Below, in pieces: positions 52,806 through 61,590 of a stretch of DNA of 64,000 nucleotides. The notes beneath the pieces are model-generated. The model did no database searches, was not told the origin of the DNA, and was given only the letters and a program-made list of their open reading frames with translations. The number at the start of each line of letters is the position of its first letter. The first letter of the stretch is position 1. The position numbers were made by a program, and so were the translations under genes. The DNA comes from Picochlorum sp. 'celeri' (taxonomy: Eukaryota > Chlorophyta > Trebouxiophyceae): contig JAACMV010000024.1 of NCBI GenBank assembly GCA_010909725.1, positions 310,001-374,000 on the forward strand. Reading direction: 5' to 3'.

Positions 52806-54509
52806 ATGCATGGTATCGACGAGAGTGGGGGTGTGGAATCTGTTGCCATGGGGGAGGAGGATGACTTTTACAAGAGATGTTTACCTTCTTTGGGTCATTT
52901 TCCTCGGAGTGATGCATCGATCGCGGTGGCTTTGAATGAATTGGATGCCATGTTGGAGGCAGAGGATGGGACTGAAGAGGATGTGAGTCATCATTCTGCA
53001 CAACACGTGGAGAAACCGCCTTCAGGGGCACACGTGAGTACACGAGAGCAAGGTGTTGGGTCTCATCCGGTGGATTTTGCGCTCGAGTTTCCCAGAATAT
53101 GTATTGTGACGACGGCTTCGTTGCCCTGGTTGACTGGGACCGCAGTGAACCCAGCCCTGCGTGGGGCATACCTATGGAATCAGGGGCATCATGTGACGCT
53201 CTTGGTTCCGTGGGTGAAACGCGAGGAGCAGAGTAATATTTTCCAAAAAGGGGTGGAGTTTGATTCTGAAAAGGATCAGCTTGAGGCTGTTCGCACTTCG
53301 TTGAGTGCAAGGGTACCTTTTGATATCACATGGGGGGATGAGAATGATGAGGATGGCAACGGATCTCCTCGCTATCATATTAGATTTTATAGTGGAAAAT
53401 ATGCTCCAGCTTTGGGTTCAATAATACCCACGCAGGATATTCAACCATTGGTTCCACAGGATGTGTCTTGCATTGTGCTGGAGGAGCCAGAGCACCTGAC
53501 ATGGTATCATTCTGGAAAACGATGGATTAGAGCTTTTGATAGCCATGTTCCTGTGGTTGGGGTGATGCATACGAATTACGTCGATTATGCTCGAAGAATG
53601 GCCGGAGATGCTGCTTCAGTGACATTGAAACAGCTGAACAAGTTTCTGTGCAGACAGCATACACATAAAGTTATCAAATTGAGTGCTGCCGTGCAAAAAC
53701 TGCCGAGAGAGGAGGTATGCTTTGTGCATGGAGTGTCAGAAGGGTTTTTAAGGATAGGTAGATCCGTAAAGGCTGGTGAGGTGGTGTTTGAGAAACCAGC
53801 ATATTTTCTGGGCAAGGCATTGTGGGCAAAGGGCTTTGAGGAATTATTGGACAAGATGGAAGCTCATGAGTACGTCTGCGCTCAGAATGGGAAAGAAACC
53901 ATACGGGTGGATGTGTATGGACATGGGAAAGAACTTGAAGAGATCCAGAATGAATCTAGCACCAGGGGGTTGAGTCTCAACTTTCTGGGACCAAAAGACC
54001 ACTTGTCAGAGGATATGGCAGCGTATAGGGTGTTTGTGAATCCATCGACGTCGGATGTGGTAGCTACCACGAGTGCAGAGGCACTTGCGATGGGAAAGTG
54101 GCTTCTTGTTCCAAGACATCCCTGCAATGTATTCTTTGCAGATTTTCAGAATTGCCTCGTGTATGAAAATGATGACCAGTTTAGTGACATGCTGATACAT
54201 GCAGCACATCATGACCCACAGCCTCTTTCGGAATCAGAGATTAATAGATTGACTTGGGAATGTGCTACGGATAGACTTTTGCTTTGCTGCAGTGAGACGA
54301 CCACGGAACGAAGCAAAAGGTTGGGTTTTGAACGAGTGGCATGCAAGACGTCTTGGCTAGGATACAATGTCGGGTATGGCGTATATTCGATCGTCACAAA
54401 GGCGATTGATTCCGTTGTGGGGTCTATCCAGACAAGTCAGTCCGAGAGGGTGCGAGGGCGTCTCAGGCCACCAAATAAGGATGATGGTCTGCAGTCCCAT
54501 GCGCTGTAA
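52806..54509 (+). CDS. DGD1: Digalactosyldiacylglycerol synthase
   Basis: 567 aa, ATG at 52806. A 90-residue acidic N-terminus precedes the GT4 glycosyltransferase core starting I-C-I-V-T-T-A-S-L-P-W-L-T-G-T-A-V-N-P. Further marks are V-L-E-E-P-E-H-L-T-W-Y-H, G-V-M-H-T-N-Y and the donor-binding helix T-S-A-E-A-L-A-M-G-K, all diagnostic of DGD proteins. The enzyme adds galactose to MGDG at the plastid outer envelope. The length is nearer DGD2 (473) than DGD1 (808 with its N-terminal extension), so the paralogue label is uncertain. Confidence 0.9.
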   Translation: MHGIDESGGVESVAMGEEDDFYKRCLPSLGHFPRSDASIAVALNELDAMLEAEDGTEEDVSHHSAQHVEKPPSGAHVSTREQGVGSHPVDFALEFPRICIVTTASLPWLTGTAVNPALRGAYLWNQGHHVTLLVPWVKREEQSNIFQKGVEFDSEKDQLEAVRTSLSARVPFDITWGDENDEDGNGSPRYHIRFYSGKYAPALGSIIPTQDIQPLVPQDVSCIVLEEPEHLTWYHSGKRWIRAFDSHVPVVGVMHTNYVDYARRMAGDAASVTLKQLNKFLCRQHTHKVIKLSAAVQKLPREEVCFVHGVSEGFLRIGRSVKAGEVVFEKPAYFLGKALWAKGFEELLDKMEAHEYVCAQNGKETIRVDVYGHGKELEEIQNESSTRGLSLNFLGPKDHLSEDMAAYRVFVNPSTSDVVATTSAEALAMGKWLLVPRHPCNVFFADFQNCLVYENDDQFSDMLIHAAHHDPQPLSESEINRLTWECATDRLLLCCSETTTERSKRLGFERVACKTSWLGYNVGYGVYSIVTKAIDSVVGSIQTSQSERVRGRLRPPNKDDGLQSHAL

Positions 54510-54598
54510 CCATATATTGAATTAACGCAACATTTTTATGCTTGTGAATTTCGGATATGAAATTGTTACCATGGTATACTACTAATAATAAATATACA

Positions 54599-56644
54599 TT
54601 ACCAGATCGTGGCACGTTTTGCTGCATTCAATGGCGGAACATGCTCAAGGATCTCTCGTTCAACTGCTGCATTTTGAATCCACATGGCGACCTTTCTTGC
54701 CTTGGTCTCACCTTTTTTCAACGATATAATACGCTTGACTTCGTTCAAGGTCGAATGAGCTGGATCCAATTGGTGTGACCATCCCTCCAAGACTAGCGTT
54801 GTCACAACAGTGGCACAGATGTGTCCTGGGAGTGAAACATGATGCAATCGCACCATCTCCAGCACAGTGGCCAATGCTTCAGCCCCACTCGATGTATTTC
54901 CTTCATCAAAAAGATGTTTTGATCTCATCTCATCAAAATGATTGCACAGGTCATTCCTGAAACCTTCTGGATCGGGACATGTCTGTTCATCTCCTGCAAA
55001 GCTAAGCACCCAATCTGCAATATCCCCAGCATCAAGTCGTGAGAACGCCTCAAAAAGACCAACCATGTTCATTTGATCCGTTTTTGATAGCTGCGTGCAC
55101 ATTCCAGCGTCCAAAAGAACTATGGAAGGTCTCAGGAAGGAATCCATGTTCAACTCCAGTCCCATTGATGCCATGGCCTTGCTCAACCTAGCCCAACATT
55201 TCATACCCCATGTGCCCCCGACGGGTTCCAGATTCACAAGAATGTTGCCTGGGTGAAGATCTGAGTGTACTAAATTATCTACAATAAGCATGTGAAGCAT
55301 AGTCCGAGCACCTATCTGAGCCAAGTCTGTGTTGTGAGGACTGCCAGCCCCTTTGGCAACATAGGCTGATATATGTTCTCCTGGTTCAAATGTTTCGACG
55401 AGCACGGTCGGAGACACGAGAGGATAGAGTGGAACTGGGAATCTCACCGTTGCCTCTTTCCTAAAATTGTAGTTGAATGCATGGAGATAAAATCCCTCTT
55501 TAGACAAATCCACCTGTTCCCTCAATGGCGCTGCAAACTGCTTCAAACTCTCCTCCAATCTCAGATTCTTCAATGCAGGCAAATTACTCAATAATCGAGC
55601 TACAGAAGTCATCAGTGCAAAGTCACGCTGAATAGATTCAGTCACTCCTGGATGCCGAACTTTGACAGCAACCACAGACCCCTGCTCCATGCCAGTCAAC
55701 CTTGACCCCACCGCAGACACCTTTGCCCTATGAATCTGCCCGATACTACCACTTGCTACTGGCGATGTATTGAACTCATCAAACAGCACATTCACCGGGA
55801 ACCCAAAGGCTTCCTCAATCGTCGTCTCGGTCACACTAAAATCATGTGCCGGTGCATCCGAGTGCAACTTTTCCAGCTCTTTGCACATATCCCTTGGAAA
55901 CAAGTCTGCTCTCGTCGCAGCCCATTGCCCCCACTTGATAAACGCTGGACCCGATCTTTCTAACGATGTACGAAGTAATCGCATCCAAACATCCCGCTTG
56001 ACCCCGTAGCCTAATGCAATGGGGGCCGTCAACACCACTGGCGAAAAGATAATCCAAAGCCACACGAGTCTCACGACATTCAGAATGGCGTTCACAATGC
56101 CCTTTTTGGTCACTCCGAGCCACCCATGACTACCATCACAACATAAAACATCCTCAATCTCCTCATGCAAGTGCTTTTCCCTCTCAGTAACAGGCACTGA
56201 ATAACACCATGCCACTGGATCCCCACGAGTCAAGAGCTGTGCCATCAACACAGATACTAATTTCGTCCAATTCGTCGCTGGCTGCATTGCATTCAATGCG
56301 TTAATCAATGCAACCTTGTAATAATTATACGTCATCATCTTTTGCTCCACCCTCATCCAAGACTCTTTAAAGTAATAATACCGTGCATTCTTTCTTGTAC
56401 TAGCCCACAGCTGCTGCGTCATCTGAGGCACCCCTGCATCATACCTCATCATCATCATCAGACGTGTATGATGACTCATACACCGCCTCAACATCACAGA
56501 CGACGACGATGCCTTCATCATCTGAGCACACATGCTCGGCATGACATCCTGCACTGCCGTCCCCAGACCCACTGACGAGGACACCTCCAAGACACGGCGA
56601 ACTACCTGACCCTTGGCCAGTCGATTCACTATACACCCCAGCAT
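54599..56644 (-). CDS. ABC1/ADCK2-like atypical kinase
   Basis: 681 aa from ATG 56644; the frame extends to a TTG at 56731, and later Mets (M-P-S-M-C-A-Q) could also start a mitochondrial precursor. ABC1 motifs are K-W-G-Q-W-A-A (KxGQ region), G-S-I-G-Q-I-H-R-A, V-A-V-K-V-R-H, H-S-D-L-H-P-G-N-I-L-V (catalytic loop) and L-D-A-G-M (DFG equivalent). The Ala-rich nucleotide loop reads V-A-S-G-S-I-G. ABC1 proteins support coenzyme Q or plastid prenyl-lipid metabolism. The G-Q-W-A-A-T-R-A-D-L-F-P signature suggests the ADCK2/ABC1K10-like mitochondrial branch. Confidence 0.85.
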   Translation of the reverse strand: MLGCIVNRLAKGQVVRRVLEVSSSVGLGTAVQDVMPSMCAQMMKASSSSVMLRRCMSHHTRLMMMMRYDAGVPQMTQQLWASTRKNARYYYFKESWMRVEQKMMTYNYYKVALINALNAMQPATNWTKLVSVLMAQLLTRGDPVAWCYSVPVTEREKHLHEEIEDVLCCDGSHGWLGVTKKGIVNAILNVVRLVWLWIIFSPVVLTAPIALGYGVKRDVWMRLLRTSLERSGPAFIKWGQWAATRADLFPRDMCKELEKLHSDAPAHDFSVTETTIEEAFGFPVNVLFDEFNTSPVASGSIGQIHRAKVSAVGSRLTGMEQGSVVAVKVRHPGVTESIQRDFALMTSVARLLSNLPALKNLRLEESLKQFAAPLREQVDLSKEGFYLHAFNYNFRKEATVRFPVPLYPLVSPTVLVETFEPGEHISAYVAKGAGSPHNTDLAQIGARTMLHMLIVDNLVHSDLHPGNILVNLEPVGGTWGMKCWARLSKAMASMGLELNMDSFLRPSIVLLDAGMCTQLSKTDQMNMVGLFEAFSRLDAGDIADWVLSFAGDEQTCPDPEGFRNDLCNHFDEMRSKHLFDEGNTSSGAEALATVLEMVRLHHVSLPGHICATVVTTLVLEGWSHQLDPAHSTLNEVKRIISLKKGETKARKVAMWIQNAAVEREILEHVPPLNAAKRATIW

Positions 56645-57268
56645 ATGTAGATGATATAGATAGATCAATACACAACGCTGCAAGAGCAACAAGGACACTC
56701 CTCTCAATGCCACTTGAACTGTATCTGACAATATCTCCTCTTATTCCAAGGGCCACCCAGTACCTAGGATACCCATTATATAATATATCTACCCACTGTT
56801 ACAAAGACTGTGTGTTCTACAACGTCAAGCACCCAGAACAAAACCCTGCTGCATACATGTACACCGTAGACTCCTAAACAGCATACACCACCGATTCATT
56901 CATTCTCTAGGTGGATACAGATGTCGTAATTGTGGGATTTGTAAACAAGCATGCATGCTCGCATATCAACCCCTTTGATGGAATTTCAGACCAACGCTCT
57001 CCGTAAAAAAGAATTAAGATCCTGACCTGTCGGAGGAACGATACATGACCACGTCGGAGCCCCGACAGGTGCTATTCTGTAACGAAATTACTTTATTACA
57101 AACCATTGTTTGTAATAGTGAAGGAATTGGTGCGAACAAGGGAGAGCTGACGCGGGTGTTTCATCGACGTACCCGAGGAGAAGATTCATCTCTGTTCGCC
57201 TTTGACAAAGCAAGCGTACCCTAGGCATACTTAGAAAAGGGTATGAAGTAAAACGAAACAACGAGAGA
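56645..57268. promoter_or_regulatory. Divergent promoter with CGACAGGT inverted repeats
   Basis: About 620 bp. ACCTGTCGG at 57025-57033 is answered by CCGACAGGT at 57062-57070 (9 bp, 28-nt gap). A smaller hairpin GTCGG-AGCC-CCGAC overlaps the second arm. The group lies about 200 bp upstream of the PNRC-like start. No gene is evident in the rest. Confidence 0.5.
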
Positions 57269-57919
57269 ATGATTGTGGTGGAGAATAACACGAATTCGAT
57301 AGTGACGAACGCGATGGTGTCCCATTTGGATGGACAGCGACAGCAATGTCAGCATGCTGCGTTTCATGCTGAGAACAGCAACAGAAATAATAATCATGGA
57401 CCTATACGGGTGGGGAACTATGCGGTGCAGCAGCCCCGCAAGGGATTTAAAGGGGATACAGATCTTATGGTGGATGAATTGATTTCAGCGTGCCAGAAGA
57501 ATGAGAGTCAGCTGCAGGATGTAGGAGATTTGCAAAAAACGAAGAAGGAGCGGACTCTCGTGCCATTTTTCGCTGGAGGGGAGGCTGTTGATGGGGCGCT
57601 GTCCTCGGCGCTGGAGTGGCCAGTGGGACGGGGGAACAACCATCATCACGGAATGACTGTCAAGAATGGGCGCGGTAAGGCGCATGAGAAGAAAGATGAT
57701 GCGAAAAGGAATAAAAAGGGGAAGAAGCAGGTGACTGGGGATGCGAATAATAAGCCTGCCAAGGCTGTGTTTCAGCAGCAAGGGTATGGCAAGCCTACCC
57801 ACAAACAAGGTCATCATGAGCAGAGGCAGCAGCAGAAGGGGAGGTATGCCGGGCCAGCGTTTACTGTGAGTCCGGTGCCGGAAAAGTTACCAATGCCCTC
57901 GAAGCTCTTTTTGTCATGA
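57269..57919 (+). CDS. PNRC/Edc1-like protein, candidate mRNA-decapping activator
   Basis: 216 aa, ATG at 57269, single exon, Gln/Asn/His/Lys-rich and disordered. The C-terminal 24 residues begin Y-A-G-P-A-F-T-V-S-P-V-P and end with L-P-M-P-S-K-L-F. This is close to the PNRC1/2 and plant PNRC-like motif (Y-A-G-A-x-F then S-P-x-P-x2-L-P-x-P) that docks on the DCP1 EVH1 domain and stimulates DCP2. A second conserved-looking patch is L-V-P-F-F-A-G-G-E (about 106-114). The assignment rests on this short motif. Confidence 0.6.
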   Translation: MIVVENNTNSIVTNAMVSHLDGQRQQCQHAAFHAENSNRNNNHGPIRVGNYAVQQPRKGFKGDTDLMVDELISACQKNESQLQDVGDLQKTKKERTLVPFFAGGEAVDGALSSALEWPVGRGNNHHHGMTVKNGRGKAHEKKDDAKRNKKGKKQVTGDANNKPAKAVFQQQGYGKPTHKQGHHEQRQQQKGRYAGPAFTVSPVPEKLPMPSKLFLS

Positions 57920-58296
57920 CACAACGATGCGGAGATGGAAGATTTTTGTTTTTCCGTTTGTTTTCTTCTTGTATGCAGTACAGTAGTAGGTTGTTTCTGA
58001 ACTTTGACAGAGGAATAGCCCTTGCGAGTATTAAGAGCAGTGAATGGGCTATTCGTAGGTAGACCATGTATATTTGTCATGTATTGTCGTGTCATTGGTG
58101 GCACGACGAAGAATACACACACAAGAGTGCAAGGATACATCCTTGCGCATATGTATTGGATCGACGAGAAATGCCATCATGCCAAGCATGATGCATGTGG
58201 CGGAACAGGAAAAAAAAGAGAAAAAAAAGAAAAAAAAATATTTTTTTTTGCATGCATCAATGTATCAACAATCGTGTAAATCGGACATGCATGCAA
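57920..58296. other. Convergent 3' intergenic region with A9TAT9 palindrome
   Basis: About 380 bp. It contains a purine run at 58209-58238 that leads into a 20-bp perfect palindrome of nine A, TA and nine T (58230-58249). The tract may aid transcription termination for both genes, or may be a replication/assembly hotspot. Confidence 0.5.
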
Positions 58297-59291
58297 TCAA
58301 TGGAGCACATGATGATTTGCTTGTTCCAGAATATCCTCTTCATCGCTGTACAGGACTTCACCCTGTCGCTTTCTGTATCGAATCCTAGCAATCTCATCAT
58401 AGTCTACATCTACGAGCGAGGAATCTCGAGAAGCCCCTGCCTTTGGAACCTGTCCATTCTGAGTTTTTGTTGTAGCAGCCTGATGGGTACGTTCCAGCGC
58501 TCGACGCTGGGCATTTAGTTGCTCTATCAATTTCCTCTGTGCCTTGGCTTGCTTTCCTCTATTCGCCTTCTCCATATTTTTCAATCGCGCTTGAGCTGTT
58601 ACTATACGCTGCTTAATATCGAGAATCTGCTCTCTCGCATTCTGAGCCACGTGCTCCCCACTAGCTTTGAATTTCAAGGATGCGGCCCATGCGGCCCCAA
58701 CAACAGCAATAGCTCCCAGCACACTACTCCATATGGGCATGCCTGAAGAAGAACAGTACTCTTTGATATTTCTCTCAATCAAATCCCTCATCTCACTGGG
58801 TGCTGTACCAGTATATGACTGCAACAAGTATAGTTTTCACACATGAACAGGTTATTCTTGTTGTTAAACAAATATACAATGATGCAGCAACCTACGTCGA
58901 CTAGTTTACCATCAAAATAGCACTGGTATGTTGGAACTCTCTTTATATCGGCCTCATTCGCTATAGCCTGCGAAAAGAAACGACATGTCTGAGAAAGACT
59001 GTCTACATACTATGATTGAGGCATCAACACACGTACTCCGTACTCATCAGTATCTACTTCAACAAATATTCCATTCTTAAACGACGGAAGAGCAGAATAT
59101 CGACTAAAAATGGGACGAAGCTGTTTACAAGCCCACATGGACGTCTGATAAAATTGCACAAACACCACCTTTTTCGTGCCTCCCTTCTCCAATGCGGCCT
59201 TGAATTGAGATATACTCGTAATCGATCGGCATCGTGTCTTTGGTGCCGCCGTCTTTCGTGTCTGTGTCGGCTTTCTTCGCCTCGGTGGCAT
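58297..59291 (-). CDS. Membrane-anchored mono-cysteine thioredoxin-fold protein, three exons
   Basis: Exons 59037-59291, 58896-58967 and 58297-58818, all phase 0, give 282 aa; the introns are 69 and 77 nt (donors GTACGT and GTAGGT). Exon 2 encodes A-I-A-N-E-A-D-I-K-R-V-P-T-Y and was invisible as an isolated frame. Residues 25-130 have a thioredoxin fold with F-Y-Q-T-S-M-W-A-C-K where W-C-G-P-C-K is expected, so only Cys55 remains. The cis-Pro (P97) is kept. A TM helix follows at about 136-159, then a coiled coil (165-235) and an acidic tail. The basic N-terminus (residues 1-20) may be a targeting sequence. A redox role cannot use the normal CxxC exchange; monothiol or structural use is possible. 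Confidence 0.8.
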
Positions 59292-59400
59292 GTCGTTAAT
59301 TCCTTTTCACCTTTTCCGCTCCTCTGTTCTGATGCCGTCGTTTCACTATGGTATACTACACTTTTAAAACTATTAACTTATTAACATTGACTTGATCTCG

Positions 59401-60264
59401 TCAGCGAGAGAGAATCATGAATGTGATTGGCACCTGCCTCTCTTCACCTTCATGGTCACTAAGTTCCTTCGTCATCTTGGTACATTCCTCCGTTACTTCA
59501 AATCCAGACACCTTCATGAGCCCAATAAACTTTTCTCTATTCGCTCGAGCTCGTTTGGGAGGATCAGCAAGGATGATTGTGCCTCCATCTTCTTTAACAA
59601 GTTCAGGCATGACTCTGGCAATTGGCTCAATACTGAATGCTTCATACAATACATCACACGCAACAATCACGTCAAATCCATGGGGATTCCGAACTTGTTC
59701 ATTCCAATCAAATATCTCTGCATACACTGGTGTGTCATGCAGTGTGCCTCTCACATCTGAAAATGATGACACAATCTCAGGTGGGGGCTGAGACAATGGC
59801 AATCCATTGATATACGCATTCAGCAACGAGCATTCCAACGATAACGGTTCTCTATCAAGAAACACGACTTCTTTTGCCCCAGCAAGACCCGCACCGACAC
59901 CCGCCAATCCCAATCCGGCTCCAAAATCAGCAACTACCTTGTTCTGGACCAACTCCCTGTCTAGCAATACAGATGACGCCAAAACCTGGGAGGATGGCCA
60001 AATGCATGTCCAATATGGATCTCGATCCTCCATCCCTGCTGAAATATACATATCCATGACATAATCACAGTCCACCGTGACTATCGGAAGGGTCGTATTG
60101 TCCATGCCCAAAGGGACATGCGACAGTGTACATGGAACGTCATGAAGTGATGTAAATAGGTCACGTGTCGATGCATAACATCTTCTATATCTATTTTTAT
60201 GCCCAAAGATAGGTATCAGGTATCCATGAGGCGTGCTAGGCTTGATGAGCCCCTGCTTCTGCAT
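59401..60264 (-). CDS. Class I SAM-dependent protein methyltransferase (METTL-like)
   Basis: 287 aa from ATG 60264. The frame continues open to about 60346 with R-Y-G-D-R-L-V-D-F-G-V-Y-N, which looks conserved, so an upstream exon is likely and the true N-terminus is uncertain. Motif I is A-D-F-G-A-G-L-G-L-A-G and the acidic end of strand 2 is F-L-D-R-E. Family-16 features are C-I-W-P-S-S-Q-V-L-A before motif I and D-V-I-V-A-C-D-V-L-Y-E (motif IV). METTL20/21/23-type enzymes methylate lysines or other residues of partner proteins. The target here is unknown. Confidence 0.75.
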   Translation of the reverse strand: MQKQGLIKPSTPHGYLIPIFGHKNRYRRCYASTRDLFTSLHDVPCTLSHVPLGMDNTTLPIVTVDCDYVMDMYISAGMEDRDPYWTCIWPSSQVLASSVLLDRELVQNKVVADFGAGLGLAGVGAGLAGAKEVVFLDREPLSLECSLLNAYINGLPLSQPPPEIVSSFSDVRGTLHDTPVYAEIFDWNEQVRNPHGFDVIVACDVLYEAFSIEPIARVMPELVKEDGGTIILADPPKRARANREKFIGLMKVSGFEVTEECTKMTKELSDHEGEERQVPITFMILSR

Positions 60265-60423
60265 GTCTTCCCAACGAAACGCAATGCTCGTATTGTACAC
60301 ACCAAAATCTACCAAACGATCCCCATATCTACATGCTGTTACTGATTACTGCAATGCATATAATTTTACATTCGCAACGGGGATGGTAATGATACATGCT
60401 ACATCCTTGTGTGCCACTTTTCT

Positions 60424-61410
60424 TTACTTTGTCATCACACTGGGATCCATAGGGGTCACTTGCGGAATGAGCTTTGACACTCGTTGTTGATAGTCCCTAT
60501 ATTCCGGATATTTGCTAGAAGATATCGCTTCTGTGAAATTAGTACTGCCCTGGAATAAGAGAATGAGCCCAATCGGACCTGCCAACCACCACCCTATTGG
60601 CGACCCAGTTGCTGCTGTCGCAAAGAAACACATGGTACACCAAAAGCTTTGCTCTGCGAAAAAGTTTGGATGCCTCGAGTGCGCCCAAAGCCCCTCCCTG
60701 AGAAATCCGACCTTCTTCTCCTTCATTGATAACCGCTTCTGAGCCTTTCTTGTATGGAAATCCCATTGCTCTTGATCTGCAACTGCCTCGACAATGAGGC
60801 ACATGACTGATGCCACAATCCCAATGGCATCATACATGTTGAAGCCTACTGGCGTGTTCTGAACAGACGACATATACCATGATATGTACAATGGCACCAC
60901 AAGTGACGTCAGGAGTATATTTTGAATGATGGCAATGAAGAAAAAGTTGAAAATCTGATACACCACTGGACTCATTCGCTCCTTGAGGATGGGCCATCGG
61001 TAATCCTCTCCATCCCATGCATATCCTCCTTTTCTCCAGAAATTATACGTCAGCCTGACACCCCATACAGTGATGATACATGACACGACGGCTGCCCGCG
61101 GATATGATCCCGTGGATGTTTGTAATTCAGCCAGACCAAATGTCCAGGCATAATACACTGGCGCAATAGACCATATCTTGTCAACCCAGCTGTACTGATC
61201 CGTGATAAACCCCAGAATGAAGACAGCAATGATGATGAATGCAGTCATCGATAGGGTATTCACCACGGGATTGCTATTCGTCAAAGCATTCGTAACACAT
61301 GAGATCGACTGGTGATGGGTCACAAGGTCTCGAAATAACGACACTGTGGAGGAAAGTGCCGTCCCAAAAGTAGCCATATTCTGCATGGAAGACACATAAA
61401 TGTTTCTCAT
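60424..61410 (-). CDS. DUF1295-family membrane protein (steroid 5-alpha-reductase superfamily)
   Basis: 328 aa from ATG 61410; the frame is open to a TTG at 61458. About six transmembrane helices are visible. The family marks are W-S-W-/Y-S-W-V-D-K-I-W-S near the first helices, V-W-G-V-R-L-T-Y-N-F and the C-terminal L-W-A-H-S-R-H-P-N-F-F-A-E-Q-S-F-W. The latter is the NADPH/substrate region shared with 5-alpha reductases and isoprenylcysteine methyltransferases. The exact substrate of DUF1295 proteins is not settled. Confidence 0.85.
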   Translation of the reverse strand: MRNIYVSSMQNMATFGTALSSTVSLFRDLVTHHQSISCVTNALTNSNPVVNTLSMTAFIIIAVFILGFITDQYSWVDKIWSIAPVYYAWTFGLAELQTSTGSYPRAAVVSCIITVWGVRLTYNFWRKGGYAWDGEDYRWPILKERMSPVVYQIFNFFFIAIIQNILLTSLVVPLYISWYMSSVQNTPVGFNMYDAIGIVASVMCLIVEAVADQEQWDFHTRKAQKRLSMKEKKVGFLREGLWAHSRHPNFFAEQSFWCTMCFFATAATGSPIGWWLAGPIGLILLFQGSTNFTEAISSSKYPEYRDYQQRVSKLIPQVTPMDPSVMTK

Positions 61411-61590
61411 TAGGCTACTACTGTAGTCGTATATTGGGTCTGGATCCCCCTTTATCAAACTCGACCTGAATCTCTCATGTCAACCAAAAAAACAACGAAT
61501 TCATTCTTCTGAGCGTACGTATTATTATTCTTGACGAACCTATATCCGTTTACTAAACGAGTATTACAATATTTACAACAAGTATTATTA

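Noticed and set aside
59010..59291. Exon 1 of the thioredoxin-like gene read as a separate 93-aa protein
   Set aside because: Its frame runs into a donor GTACGT and the next exon supplies the missing cis-Pro region; the three-exon model is much better.
60265..60360. Possible upstream exon of the METTL-like gene with ATG near 60390
   Set aside because: The only GT-AG pairings I could find give introns of about 21-41 nt, too short for this genome. The conserved-looking open frame is noted but no exon is called.
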